Origin: Glycine soja
Taxonomy: Eukaryota; Streptophyta; Magnoliopsida; Fabales; Fabaceae
NCBI RefSeq assembly: GCF_004193775.1
Contig: NC_041021.1
Span: 3,296,001 to 3,360,000 of the forward strand
DNA: 64,000 nt
Direction of reading: 5' to 3'
Shown piece by piece: positions 1-11,370 of the stretch. The notes beneath the pieces are model-generated. The model saw only the letters and a program-made list of their open reading frames with translations, had not been told where the DNA came from and searched no databases. A program made the translations under genes and the position numbers. The stretch's first letter is position 1, and each line of letters opens with the position of its first letter.

Positions 1-351
1 TATCTCTGAACACAAGGAAAGGGTATCCCTGTATGGTTCAGACATTGTAAAAGGATTTTACAAGATAGTGGAAATCTCAAGTGGGTTACTTGAGGACTGG
101 ACGCAGGCACATGGCGTGGCCAAACCGATATAAAAATTGAGTTTGCATTTCTCTCTTCCCTAAAATTCTTTAATTTATTGCATTTTATTTTTGTTTTGCT
201 TATTTTAAAGAAGTATCTATTCAATTATTCTTTACTTCATTCATATTAAGTTTGCATATTCTATTTCAAGAGAGAATTAAAATTTGATTAAGGGAAATAT
301 TTTAAACTTAATTCACCCTCCTCTTAAGTTATTGAGGCCACTTGTTTAACA
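1..351 (+). repeat. 3' end of a Sirevirus-like LTR (LTR1), truncated by the window start
   Basis: The segment aligns by eye with 1071-1417 and 12135-12481: the same run of words (gaacacaagg, gatagtggaaatctcaag, gaggactgga, ttcaccctcctcttaagtt) ends in TTGTTTAACA. It is therefore the downstream part of an LTR of the same family as the two LTRs of the element that follows. It joins LTR2 directly at 351/352 with nothing between. The start of this LTR lies outside the window. Confidence 0.85.
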
Positions 352-1417
352 TGCATATGCTGTATGAAGATTTTGATGATGCCAAAAGATTGAAGCAATT
401 CAAAGTTTACTACAAGATCAAGAGATCAAGAGAAAAGAATCATGATAGTCCTTTATGTGTTAAAAGAATCTCTTAAAAAGATTGCAAAGGTTTAACCTTG
501 AATGCTTAAATTTTCAAAATCTCTCATAAAAAGTTTTAAGTGTTTTTACACCTTTTAAAATAGTATATTTCTCTCTGGTAATTGATTACTAGAAGCAAAA
601 ATGACTTTGAAAAGCTTTCAGAAAGTTTGAATTTGAATTTTAAAGGATGTTTACCACCTTTGTGTAATCGATTACCAGTAACAAAATTTTTGAAATTCAA
701 ACTGCAAAGACATGACTCCTCAATTATTAACTATGTAATCGATTACCATAGATCTATAATTGATTACCAATGAGGAAATTTCAAAAATAACTCTGAAGAG
801 TCACATCTCTTCATGAGTTTTTGAAAAGCCATCGAAGGCCTATATATATGTGACTTGTTTTCGAAAATCTTCAAAGTTTTTCAGAACTTCATTGTCTTAT
901 TCTCTCAAACGAAAACCTTTGGCCAAACACTTGCAAAACAATTAAGGATTTTTCTAAGTTCTTTAAGTTGTATTATTCTTCTCTTAAAGAGAGAAAAACA
1001 TCTTCTGTACTTCAAAAGCAAATTGTTGTTGTAATCAAGAGGCAGTGTGTCTCTTGATTTGTAAGGTTTTTTGAACACAAGGGAAAGGTATCCCTGGGTG
1101 GTTTAGAAGTTTTAAAGGAATTTACAAAGATAGTGGAAATCTCAAGTAGATTGCTTGAGGACTGGACATAGGCACAAGAAGTGGCCGAACTAGTATAAAC
1201 TGAGTTTGTAATTCTCTCTTTCCTAAACTCATTTACATTATTGCAGTTTAATTTTATTTTTCACATTTAAAGAAACATCAAATAAAATTGTTCATTGCTT
1301 CTTTTCTGCATATTAAGTCTGCATATTTCTATTAAAGAGAGAATTAAAAATTTGTTAGGAAAATTTTTGAAACTTAATTCACCCTCCTCTTAAGTTATTG
1401 AGGCCACTTGTTTAACA
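352..1417 (+). repeat. 5' LTR (LTR2) of the Sirevirus-like element
   Basis: It matches 11371-12481 throughout, with small differences. It lacks the first six bases (TGTGAG) seen in the 3' LTR and has short deletions where the 3' LTR carries extra copies of the motif GTAATCGATTACC. It ends TTTAACA directly before the primer-binding site. The two LTRs clearly differ by many substitutions and indels, so the insertion is not recent. Confidence 0.88.
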
Positions 1418-1419
1418 AG

Positions 1420-1431
1420 TGGTATCAGAGC
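1420..1431 (+). other. Primer-binding site, initiator-Met tRNA
   Basis: TGGTATCAGAGC, the standard plant copia primer site complementary to the 3' end of tRNA-iMet, lies two bases after the LTR end. Confidence 0.93.
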
Positions 1432-1500
1432 TTAATTCTTGTATAAGATTTTGAAACTTCAAGAATAGTTATGGCCTCATCAAACATTCTATTTCTCGAA

Positions 1501-1780
1501 GACTACAAGAAAAATGACCTATGCCTACAGACAAAAACCATCACTAGATGTTAAAAATGCATAGATAAATGCATTAAAGACTTTATCCTACGAACATTTT
1601 GGTCGTCAACTTTGAGAGGACGTACAGTGATAAATTATAATCTGTGGGTAGAGGTTTTACCTACAGATTTACTTTTACCTACAATTACATTTGAGTGTCA
1701 TTAACTTTATATCTGCAACCTCCAATATTATGTTGTTCCTATAAATTCCAACTGTAGGTAAAAGTCACATAATAAAAAAA
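1501..1780. repeat. CACTA left terminal and subterminal repeats
   Basis: The TIR is followed by several direct and inverted copies of TTTACCTACA / TGTAGGTAAA (for example near 1646-1680 and 1748-1758), matching those at the right end. Such subterminal words are the usual binding sites for CACTA transposition proteins. Confidence 0.8.
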
Positions 1781-2039
1781 TCATACGACTCGTTATCTAT
1801 TGGAATGCTTTACATTTTCAAATTATTATTATTATTATTATTATTTAGATAAAATGAATATAATGTACCATAATAAAATAAATTCAAATAAATATAATGT
1901 AGTTTCATTTATTATTTGCAGCAGAGAAGAAGAGATGATGTTTTTGTTGAACAAGAAGAAAAATGCCTATAGCATTAATGTTATTCTTGATCTTCTTAAT
2001 TACTTGGTGTGGTCCTCCTTTTTATTGATTTCGTTGTTC

Positions 2040-2500
2040 TTCTTGTCTGATGGAAAAGGTCTGAAGCCATCTTGAAGCAATTTCTCAACCTCTTAGAACT
2101 GAATGGCTTTGGTTTTTGGCACTAATAAATAGATTGCTATGATTGCAACCAAGGAGAAGCCAGCAAAGAGGAGAAATATGTCAGCTGCGTTGCAACCAAC
2201 GAGAAGCCAACAACAACGAGAAATGTGTCTGCTGTGTTACAACCAAGGAGAAGCCAACAACGAGGAGAAATATGTTAGCTGTGCCTAAAGACTCCGTCAT
2301 GCTTAAGAAAGACTCACTCATTATGAGATTAGCACACCAGTTGGAAACTGCAACTATACCTCCACCAAGACCTCTGTATCTCAATAGGTATATCTCTGAG
2401 TTTAGAACCCAAGGCACTGTTCCCATTCCAGGAGCATATGCTATGATATACAATCCCAACAATACAATAACTAGGATTCCAATTTTGCTTGGGCAACCCT
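2040..2500 (-). pseudogene. Inositol transporter (INT2/INT4-type) C-terminal fragment captured by CACTA
   Basis: Read on the minus strand from about 2500, the frame gives GCPSKIG, then APGMGTVPWVLNSEIY, RYRGLGGG, then SNWCANLI and SESFLS. These are the conserved late transmembrane region of plant inositol transporters of the major facilitator family, proton/myo-inositol symporters. After a disturbed repeat block the tail resumes with EVEKLLQDGFRPFPSD, preceded by a stop where the family has a glutamine/phenylalanine-glutamate stretch. A CAG just before GGTTGCCCA looks like the original splice acceptor, so genomic DNA with intron edges was captured. The fragment covers only the last quarter of the roughly 500-residue family protein. 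It is not functional; the family call is firm, the subtype less so. Confidence 0.8.
2139..2280. repeat. 47-bp tandem triplication inside the transporter fragment
   Basis: Three consecutive diverged copies of a roughly 47-bp unit containing aaccaaggagaagccaac and gagaaatatgt. On the minus strand each encodes one version of the helix FLLFAGFSLVA. As 47 is not a multiple of three, each added copy shifts the frame, which destroys the transporter frame. Confidence 0.85.
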
Positions 2501-2520
2501 GAGAAAGCCATACTCATTTA

Positions 2521-4494
2521 CCTGCATTGCACACACCCCTTACACTCTTTTCTATAGCCAAGCATGCTCTTGGAAGAAACTGGATAGCAAAACACAATTT
2601 TGTTCAATCAATTCCTTGCACAATGTTCAACTTAATCTATAAAAATTCTTAGCAAGAGAAATTACTATATTAGATAGTCTCATATCATTACGTGTCTATG
2701 GTTGTGACTGATCTCTATATAATATATAGTGAGTTTCTCAATTCTCTTGTTTTTTTTTTTAAATTCAATTATATATTATATGGAAATTAGTCATATCATG
2801 GTACTTGTGAACCATATAATAATTTCTGGTACATGCATGAGGACATATTTATGTAAGTTAAGTTGATTAGTGATGATGAGAGTGGGTTAAAACTATGATA
2901 AGAGAGGTTGGAAGAAGTAAACTTATATACTTGATTCACTATTGGCACAGAAGGCATAATCTGCCTACAAGCATTGCATGCAGTTCCATGAAGAGAGAGT
3001 AGGGGCATTTGGGTAAGCCTGGCACGTAGAGTTTCAACCAAAAGCGAGGGTGTCCTCTTTCTTCCCCTGAGATACAAAACTTTAGATGTTAAGTAATTAC
3101 TCGATCATTCATATTTATGCTATTGAACAATCACTGGTTTTTGTTTTTATAGTTGTATGTAAATCATTCACAGCCTTGTCAGCAACTATAGAGATAATAA
3201 TGTTAATGCTCTTATTTGTGTCAAGAAGGAAATAATGGATGTATGAATCAATATCCTAATCCATAAAGAAAATAAAAATACTTAATATAAGAAAAAGTGA
3301 GTACCTGAAAGCAAAAGTACTAGTGGACAAAACATGGATACAATTTCCTATTTTAGAACTGGTGGCAAGAGTATGTGTAGGCCCAACATTGTCACCTTAA
3401 AAAGTCAATTGAAATACACATTAGAATACACCTTTGAAAAAAAAGCTATATATATATATATATATATAGCAGACTATAAGAAGAAAAAATAAGTTGCTAC
3501 TAAAATATAAATGTTTTAAAAACCAAAAAATATAGATTATGCTATTCAAGAAATATTTTTGCTCATTTTCTAATGCTGTTTTTTATTTTGTTTAATTTCT
3601 AGCATAATTTGACATTCTACTATGTCTTGGGTTTGTTGGAGGATAAGAAAAGTAATAGCTTTTTCTTTTAAGAGAAATAAATGATTTTAAAACACCAAAT
3701 GGGAGATGATGCAAATCTGTTTACATCATTTCATATTAGGGGAGACACCTATCAGGTTCTAAAGCTGTTAAGCTGATATTAAATTGAGAAAGATCCTTTT
3801 CATCAGAATCTTATATTGAAGTCCTAATGCTAGGGTACTAGATCAGAATGTATTCAACTAGATGAAAGAAGCAATATTCTAACAGATTCAATTGTATTAT
3901 TAAATCTTATCATCTAAACTTCATAATGTAAATCTTGTCATCCAAAAATTAACTTCAAGCAACAAGAATGAAATAGACAAATAGCAGTCATGCAAAATCT
4001 TAAGCATTGCTTCTGCAATCTAGATTCCAAAAAAAAATGGTAGCAAAATTCCTATATAAAATAGCATGTCTAGAAAATTAAAATAACTAATATGAATGCA
4101 CTTTTTACAATCAGATTGTAATGTAGTAAAGGACATTTCATTCAAAGAAATATAATTCCAAACAATAATTTTTTTAGTCTATAAAATTTGAATCAATTGA
4201 TCATGTCATGATAAAATATTAGAGTTAACCAACATTCTAAAGGAGAGAGAACCACAAACCTCATCAAAAAAATAGTATACAAGGTGTACATATCCTTGCT
4301 AGACTAATTCTTTTCCGGACTTCCCTCTAACTTTCTCAAACATATTTATTTAGAAGTTCAGGTCCCTAACAATGCAATAAAAGCAATTTAAATCATTTAA
4401 AAATTTATTTTAAACAAAGGAACATTCTATAAACCAAAACTAATAAAAAAAGATGGAATATTTAGACAAAACTGAATATGAATGTAACTAGCTC
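2521..4494. other. CACTA internal sequence, no gene recognised
   Basis: AT-rich sequence with a (TA)n microsatellite at about 3447-3469. A minus-strand open frame at 2796-3077 (RGRKRTPSLLVETLRARLTQ onwards) is moderately GC-rich and may be another captured exon, but I do not recognise it. Confidence 0.5.
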
Positions 4495-4595
4495 ATGCAA
4501 CATTGGCAACATCTTTGGCAATCAGTGTTTTACCACATCCTGGAGGTCCACAAAGCAAAAATCCCTCCACAAGATCCACCCCAGATGTTTGAAAT
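4495..4595 (-). pseudogene. AAA-ATPase Walker A exon fragment (CDC48C-like) captured by CACTA
   Basis: The minus-strand frame reads [20 protein letters not shown] and then AKDVANVA before a stop. GPPGCGKT is the Walker A nucleotide-binding loop, and the surrounding residues match the D1/D2 region of plant CDC48-type (p97/VCP-like) segregase ATPases, closest in memory to the CDC48C subgroup. Only about 30 codons remain; the expected continuation (ANEAG...) is lost at the stop. It lies directly beside the solo LTR at 4615, so flanking intron sequence was probably split by that insertion. It is a fragment with no function. Confidence 0.75.
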
Positions 4596-4614
4596 GAATA
4601 AATCCAGTAATATT

Positions 4615-7024
4615 TGTGACACCCTCTACCCCTCACATATATACTAACAAAGGAATAAAAATTCAAATATTAATTAAAGTATTTTTTTAAAACATTTTTA
4701 AATACAAGCCTTTCAAAGGGATAAAAGGTTCACAATCACTTTCTTCTACATCATATTCAAACTTGTCTAAATAAATAATAAAGTCATCGACTCGAACAAG
4801 GCCGCCTGAGACTTCATACAATTAATATAAAACCCTATACCCCAATGTCACATCCTATCAGAGCGTTGTGTCTCGACGTCTTTCAGCACAATATTCCTTA
4901 AAGCAGTTCACCTAGTCATCTGCTCCCTCGAACACAGAGTTCAAGATCATCACAGGATCCAAACACAAACAACAAACCGGGAGTGAGTTATCACATTCCT
5001 AACTAATAGAGAAACAAGACAACTAGATATACATATCATATAAACCAAATAAAACTTACTTACACGTAATTCACGTAATTCCACCACTTTGTCATTCAAA
5101 ATTCACTTTTCATCAATCAATCACACTTTTCAATCATCAATCACATTACACAGGAATCACACGCTTTGATCAAGACATAATAACACCTCAATTTTATAAT
5201 AAACAATTAGCAAGCGCATGAGACAGTTATGCTAAGACTCAAGCCTATATGCAATGTGATACCATGTCAGTGAAAAACCACCCTGGAGTGCTTAGGAGTA
5301 TATAACAAGACACACCACACAATGGGTTTGTCAGGTCACTCTCACTAAGTAAGATCATAGGGAGACCAGTCAGGGTCACGATGTTTTGCGAGAATGCTTC
5401 AACCATATGGGATCAGCATAGGCTTAAAGGAGCACTCAAACCCGGTGACCCCCAAGGCCTACACTCCGAAGAGTCCGTCAGGGCCTCTCCCTCCTGATTC
5501 AGGTCCAACCCCTAAAATAATTTTTTTGCATGCAGACACTGCTCATGAATTATACAATGCCCACGACCTTACACTCGTGTTTTAAACACGTTCAACACAA
5601 TTACGCTACGATTTAACACTGGTTCCTAAATAGGAAACCTACATTTTCTCTTTAACACTGCGCATCAACGCTTTTCTCAAGATAACGTTGGTCGGGTTAT
5701 TGTACAATTAATAGCTTACAACACAAGTAATTTCACATCAAGTGTTAACTACACACTTATCCACAGCTAGAACTCATTCACAATTTCACATCTCATAGTG
5801 CCACAATCTACCATCACATGTTTGCACGTATCTCACAAATTAACACATGTTCAACTTTACACTTATACTCAATCTCAATAATAATATTATAATCTCAAAG
5901 CAACATGTTATTCTACAATTCATCACATACTCACAATTTGAATCATCATTTCATATCCTCAATATAACAATTTATATAAAAGACTATCACAACATGAGAA
6001 CTAAAACCCCTCAAATAATATTACACAATTATATCAAAATCATAGGTCGAAATATACAAATATCAAGAGCACAATTTATCAAGCAATTTTTATTAGGACA
6101 TCAATATTTTATTTATAATCATAAAGGAAAAATTGCAATTTAACAAACATCCCAAAATAAAACCCCAATTTAATCCTCTAAGGATCCCTACACATGTTCT
6201 CACTAATCCCCAAATGTGAATAACACATCCCTTACCTCTGAGCGGACTCACGTGTCTTTAGCCAGCGATAGTAACATCTCTAACGGTTCCCTGAGATTCC
6301 TTCAGTTATTCCTCCAACTGCTCCGATAGAATTCCCAAACGTAAGAGAGACAGAGAAGAGATTAAAACCTTCACTTGTACTGTCTTCATGCGATTCCTTT
6401 TTCTCCCTCCACAGATATTTTCTCGAAAATCCCAACGGTGGAAGTGTGTGCAATTGAGTTCCTAAAAATATGTCCAAATTTCATGAAAATCCAACGGCTA
6501 ACGAAACCGGGATCGTAGTTTTACCGAGACAGTTTTGGGTTTCTGCGGGAAATGAAAATGCTACAATGCGAAGGGTTTTCCTCTAAGATGAGATATTATT
6601 TTAAAATTCCCAACGGTGAAAATGTTTGAAATTGTGTTGCGAACGTGATACTCAAATTTCACGACGATCCAACGGTTAACGAGTCCGAGATCGTCATTTT
6701 TCTGAGACAGGTTTGGTGGGCTGCGGGAAAAAGAAAGGGTTTTGAGAGGAGAAGGGGAAAAACGAAAATGAGGCCAAAAAGAGGCACCTGACTTAACATA
6801 ACTATTTATACCTAGGGTACTCAGCCTATTATTTGCTCTTTATTTATTTACTTATTTATTTTATAAAAATAAACTCTATTTTATTTTCTCTCAAATCATT
6901 ATTTTAATTAATAATTATACCTCCTTATTTATTTATTTATAAAATCTCATCATTTTTCTAAAACTCTATTTATTTATAAATAACAATCCTTTTTAATCTA
7001 GATTACAAAAATTGGGATGTTACA
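4615..7024. mobile_element. Solo LTR of a gypsy-type retrotransposon (2.4 kb)
   Basis: It begins TGTGACACCC and ends GGGATGTTACA, near-perfect inverted termini of the common plant TGTAACACCC...GGGTGTTACA LTR class. A perfect 5-bp target duplication ATATT sits at 4610-4614 and 7025-7029. No primer site, polypurine tract or second LTR accompanies it, so it is a solo LTR left by LTR-LTR recombination. Short open frames inside (for example 5847-6143) show no family signature. Confidence 0.9.
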
Positions 7025-7029
7025 ATATT

Positions 7030-8920
7030 GATTAGTGATTATCCTGTGAAATACAACTTATCCAAATTTTTCATGAAATAGTGAAAAAAAAATCCATTTT
7101 GAAAGTAATGAAATAAATATAGTAAGATAATTGGAGGATACAAATATTAAATCATTGATAAGAGACTTTGTGAATAGTATAGTATTACACAGATAAGGAA
7201 TTTGATTTAATTGTAAGATTGTTGTAAATACTTTGGAAGTGGAACACGACAAAAAAAAAAAAAACTAATTGATGTAAACAGATACTGAGGTTCTTCATTT
7301 CAATTTTGGCAACTAGGTTGATCGACAAATTTGAAGAGAGAAAAGAGGCCAAAATGAATATCAAGTTAAGATTAGAAAATAACAAAATAAAATTGAATGC
7401 ATTCGACAATCATGAAACCTCAACTAAACTCTTTACAATTAAATATAACCAAGTGAATGCAATAGTGATAGAGAATGAGTGAAAAGTAAAATACAGAAGG
7501 TGTCTCCTCAGCGCTACAACACCAAGCTGAGAGAAAAACTATTTTCCAGTCCTAAGCCTTGGATATAATCCTCAATGATACCAATCAGATTCCTCATCAC
7601 ACCTCACTTTCTCCTTGTAAAATTTATGGACACTACTGCTGCCTACCCAGAACAAATTGTCCCTCTCATAAGTTATAACTTCTAACTATATAACTTTAAC
7701 TACCTTGGTTCCCGTAGAATTTCTTTCTCACATATATCTTTCACTCTGCTAGCCTATTAATTGGAATCCTAACAAACCAAGACATTCCACATGCACCAAA
7801 AACTCAACTCTCACAAGAACTAAAATCCTCCAAAAAAACCAAAACGGCATCTCCTGTGACAATATCACTACCATGGTACTAATTTGAAAACTAAAACCAA
7901 CATAAATAAAAAGCAACTCCATACACGAGCCTCCAATCCATAAAATTTCAAGTATTCCTAAGAAGCACACGATCAAAACTTCAACTTTTTTCAGACATCA
8001 ATTCAAAACTAAAAATAGAAAGCAAATCATTTCAACAATTAACACAGTTTCAACCAACTCACCCAACCCTCGCAATTGGTGCCTACAGCTGCAATGACAA
8101 AACAGCCACCGATAGCTGCGGCGGGTGCTCTAGCACCGGTAAAATCAAGCTGTCGTGCTAGCTTCTTCGCCAAAATTTCCAACGATGTTGCCACCAGAGC
8201 AACAACTTCTGACAATGTTGCATTCTTCTGAACGCAATCACCTCCTCCTTCACCTTCCCCCATGGCATGTGAAACAAACACAAAATCCGAAAACTCTCAC
8301 CAGGAATTCCGAATTCTGCCAAAAACGACATATGATTATGGTTCTCCAAAGAAAGAAAGTGGCGATAGTTTGAAACCGTATCTCGAATTGGAAGACTGTC
8401 ACGTGGATTGTGCAGCTCAGGATTGCTGCGACTATTACGAAATTGAGCGGCACGTGGATCCAAACGTGCTATGCAAGGAGAGGGAGCTGCGGAAAAAAAG
8501 AGAGGGAGAGAGAAGTGTGGGATTTGAAGAAGGTAAGAGTGGAGGAAGAAGGAAAAGGAGAAAACGCAACACAAACACACATCGAAGTTTGCTGGAATTG
8601 GACGAGCAGATCGACGGTGTACGAGATTTGCAAATTTGGGACCAAAAGGAGTGTTTGAAGCATTTGAGTTTTCAATCCGTTTGAGTGTGTAAATGAGTTT
8701 TGGAAAGAAGCTTTTGAATCAGAGATTCAGTTATGCAATGAGAAGAATTGAAGAGTGGAGACATTGAGCACGGAAGGAGGGAAAGCGGGAGGAAGAATGA
8801 AAAGATAGTCATCCTTTGCAAAATAAAATGGAATTATTATTTTTTATTTTAGTAAAGATTTTTCATTTTAATCATTAAAAATTTATTTTTTATTACCGCT
8901 TTAATTATTGTCTTGAAAAG
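7030..8920. other. CACTA internal region with a GC-richer unrecognised segment
   Basis: 7030-8030 is AT-rich and unremarkable. 8040-8690 is clearly GC-richer with overlapping open frames on both strands (minus frame with LARQLDFTGARAPAAAIGG; plus frame rich in Glu, Lys and Arg ending near 8684). This pattern fits captured first-exon or 5' UTR DNA of a host gene, but I recognise no family and cannot choose a strand. Confidence 0.4.
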
Positions 8921-8929
8921 TGTCTGTAG

Positions 8930-9197
8930 GTATATGATAAATTTCTTGTAGTGTGAGTTGAGTTTTACCTACACTAATTGATCGTAGACACAAGTTTTTT
9001 GGAGTTTTACCTACATAAAGTAGTTGTAGGTAGAAGTCATTTTAAAATATTAATGAATTTACCTACACCAAATAATGATAAGCATAAGTTGTTGAGTTTT
9101 ACCTACATTAGGTAGAAGTATTTTTGAGTTTTACCTACACTAATTAATGACTGTAGGCAAAAGGAGTCCATAGGCATAGATTATTTTTCTTGTAGTG
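8930..9197. repeat. CACTA right subterminal repeats and TIR
   Basis: At least four copies of GAGTTTTACCTACA are spaced about 50-70 bp apart, some paired with inverted TGTAGGTAAAA words, ending at the TIR TTTTTCTTGTAGTG. Confidence 0.88.
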
Positions 9198-9200
9198 GAA

Positions 9201-10872
9201 GGGAACTCTATTAATAGGCCTCCTATATTCAATGGTGTGGGTTATCATTACTGGAAAACCTGTATGGAAATCTTCATAGAGGCTATAGATTTAAACATTT
9301 GGGAAGCCATTGAAATCGGTCCTTACATCCCTACTATGGTAGCATGAAATGCAACTATAGAAAAACCCAGGGAACAATGGGATGAAGAAGAAAGGAAAAT
9401 GGTACAATATAACTTAAAAGTCAAAAATATAATTACATTTGCATTAGGCATGGATGAATATTTTAGAGTATCAAACTATAAGAATGCAAAAGAAATGAGG
9501 GATACCTTACAAGTAACCCATGAAGGAACAACTGATGTAAAAAGATCTAGAATAAATACCATAACCCATGAATATGAATTGTTTAGAATAAATCAAAATG
9601 AAACTATACAAGATATGCAAAAGAGATTCACACATATAGTAAATCATCTTGCATCATTAGGAAAGATATTTCCCAATGAAGATCTTATTAACAAAGTTCT
9701 AAGATGTTTAAGCAAGGAATGGCAACCAAAGGTAACGGAAATTACAGAATCAAGAGATCTTACTAACATGTCTCTTGCAACTTTGTTTGGAAAGCTTTAG
9801 GAACACGAAATGGAACTCATGTGACTAAATCAACATAAAGAAAATGACAAGAAAAAGAAAGGAATCGCACTTAAAGCTTCATCTTCAATTCAAGAAGGAA
9901 GTGATAAAGAAGACTTGGATGAAATAGAAGAAGATGATGATTTCAGTTTCTTCATAAAGAGATTCAATAAATTCTTAAGAAACAAAGGAAATCAAAGAAG
10001 ATCAAACTTCAAACCAAAGAAAAGAGGAGAAGATTCATCTTCTGTTCCTAAGTGTTATGAATGTAATCAACCAAGACATCTGAGGGTTGATTGCCCGAGT
10101 TTCAAGAAAAGAATGGAAAGATTTGAAAGGAAAACCTTCCATGACAAGAAAGCAAAGAAAGCTTACATCATTTGGGATGATAACGATATGGATTCATCCG
10201 AAGACTCAGAAAATGAAGTCGTGAATCTAAGTCTTATGGTAAAAAATTATGAAAGTGATGAAGAGGTAACATCTTCTAACAATAACTTACCTATTTCCTT
10301 TGATGAACTTCAAGATGCATTCACTGATTTACATAAAGAATCTGTCAAACTTGCAAAACTAGTTTCTTTTTCTAAGAAAACTATTTCAAACTTAGAAAAG
10401 GAAGCTTTAAAATTAAATGAAGAATTAGAAAATCTTAGAACTGAAGTCAAAACTTTAAAACCAATTGACACAAATCAATCTTCTACCATAAAAGTAATAC
10501 ATGATAGTAAATAAGCATCTAATTCATGTAAATGTTGTAGCAAGTTTATAGAAGAAATCAAAGATTTGAAAAATTCTCTTGCCAAATTTACTATTGGAAA
10601 AAATAATTTAGATATTATACTAGGAAAGCAAGGATGTGTGTTTGATAAGGCTGAATTAGGATATAGACCTGATAAACAGCAAAAATTTCTTTGGATGTAC
10701 TCAAAAGAATAGTTCTCCTTTCTTAACATGTTTTTATTGTGGAAAGAAAGGACATAATGCATCTACATGTTATTTTAGAAAAAAATAGTAATAATATTAA
10801 AATGATATGGGTTCCAAAAGGATCTTTTCTCAAAACTGACATTCAAGGACCCAAGAAAGTTTGGGTACCTTA
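9201..10872 (+). pseudogene. gag: Broken copia gag (UBN2-type) with CCHC knuckle and start of protease
   Basis: Gag starts at ATG 1471 (ten codons), is interrupted by the CACTA, and resumes in frame at 9201 with NSINRPPIFNGVGYHYWK, the usual start of plant copia gag. The UBN2 capsid-like domain follows, then the zinc knuckle CYECNQPRHLRVDC near 10054. In-frame stops occur at 9345, 9798, about 9822 and 10512. After a second partial knuckle (GKKGHNASTC) the sequence reaches a protease-like SWYIDSRC near 10905-10930, where the usual SGCS active site has changed and pol ends. The acidic, lysine-rich stretch after the knuckle fits Sirevirus gag. It encodes no working protein. Confidence 0.85.
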
Positions 10873-11356
10873 GTCATAAACATGATTATATAGGATTCTT
10901 TGAAGAAGAGTTGGTACATTGATAGTAGATGTAGATCCATAGACGCTTCTTTCACATGCTACTTTTATCTAGTATTCTAAGTCGTTAATTTTCTGGACAA
11001 TTTTACTATTTTTTGTCGTGTATTTGGCTTTGATATTTTAGCACTTGGTTTCTTTGTGCTTGCTTTAGATACTTGGTTATTTCATGTTTTGTTTTGAATA
11101 TTTCGCACTTGGTTATTTTATATTGCTATGGATGATTAGCTTTTGGTCATTGTGTGATGATTGCTTTGTTTTTTGTGGCTTTGTTATTTTTTCTGGTATT
11201 TTTGACTTTTTGATGTTGCCAAAGGGGGAGAGAAACTCAGGGCATATCTTTTCTAAAAATAGGCAATGAATTGAAAAATTAAGGGGGAGTAAGGATGAGT
11301 GCTCGTCATGAAAATACAATATCTTGTAATCATATTTTCAGATAGTTGTCATCATC
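10873..11356 (+). other. 3' non-coding region of the Sirevirus-like element
   Basis: T-rich sequence joins the truncated protease directly to the polypurine tract. All of integrase, reverse transcriptase and RNase H is absent. No env-like frame is seen. Confidence 0.6.
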
Positions 11357-11370
11357 AAAAAGGGGGAGAA
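11357..11370 (+). other. Polypurine tract
   Basis: AAAAAGGGGGAGAA directly precedes the 3' LTR, after ATCATC; this matches the Sirevirus-type tract. Similar purine boxes occur about 70-130 bp upstream (aaagggggagag near 11220; aagggggagtaag near 11280), also typical of Sireviruses. Confidence 0.9.

Larger units (their letters stand above)
1501..9197. mobile_element. Complete CACTA (En/Spm) transposon, non-autonomous, carrying gene fragments
   Basis: Left end GACTACAAGAAAAAT and right end (reverse complement) CACTACAAGAAAAAT form terminal inverted repeats continuing with tatgcctac-type sequence; the first left base is G instead of C. A 3-bp target duplication GAA flanks it (1498-1500 and 9198-9200). 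Removing the element plus one GAA restores the gag reading frame, which confirms the boundaries. Both ends carry repeated TTTTACCTACA words. I see no transposase. Cargo includes an inositol-transporter fragment (2040-2500), an AAA-ATPase fragment (4495-4595) and a GC-richer segment at 8040-8690; a solo LTR sits at 4615-7024. Confidence 0.93.

Noticed and set aside
5847..6143. 98-codon plus-strand open frame
   Set aside because: Lies within a solo LTR, is Asn/Ile/His-rich from AT-rich composition and has no family features.
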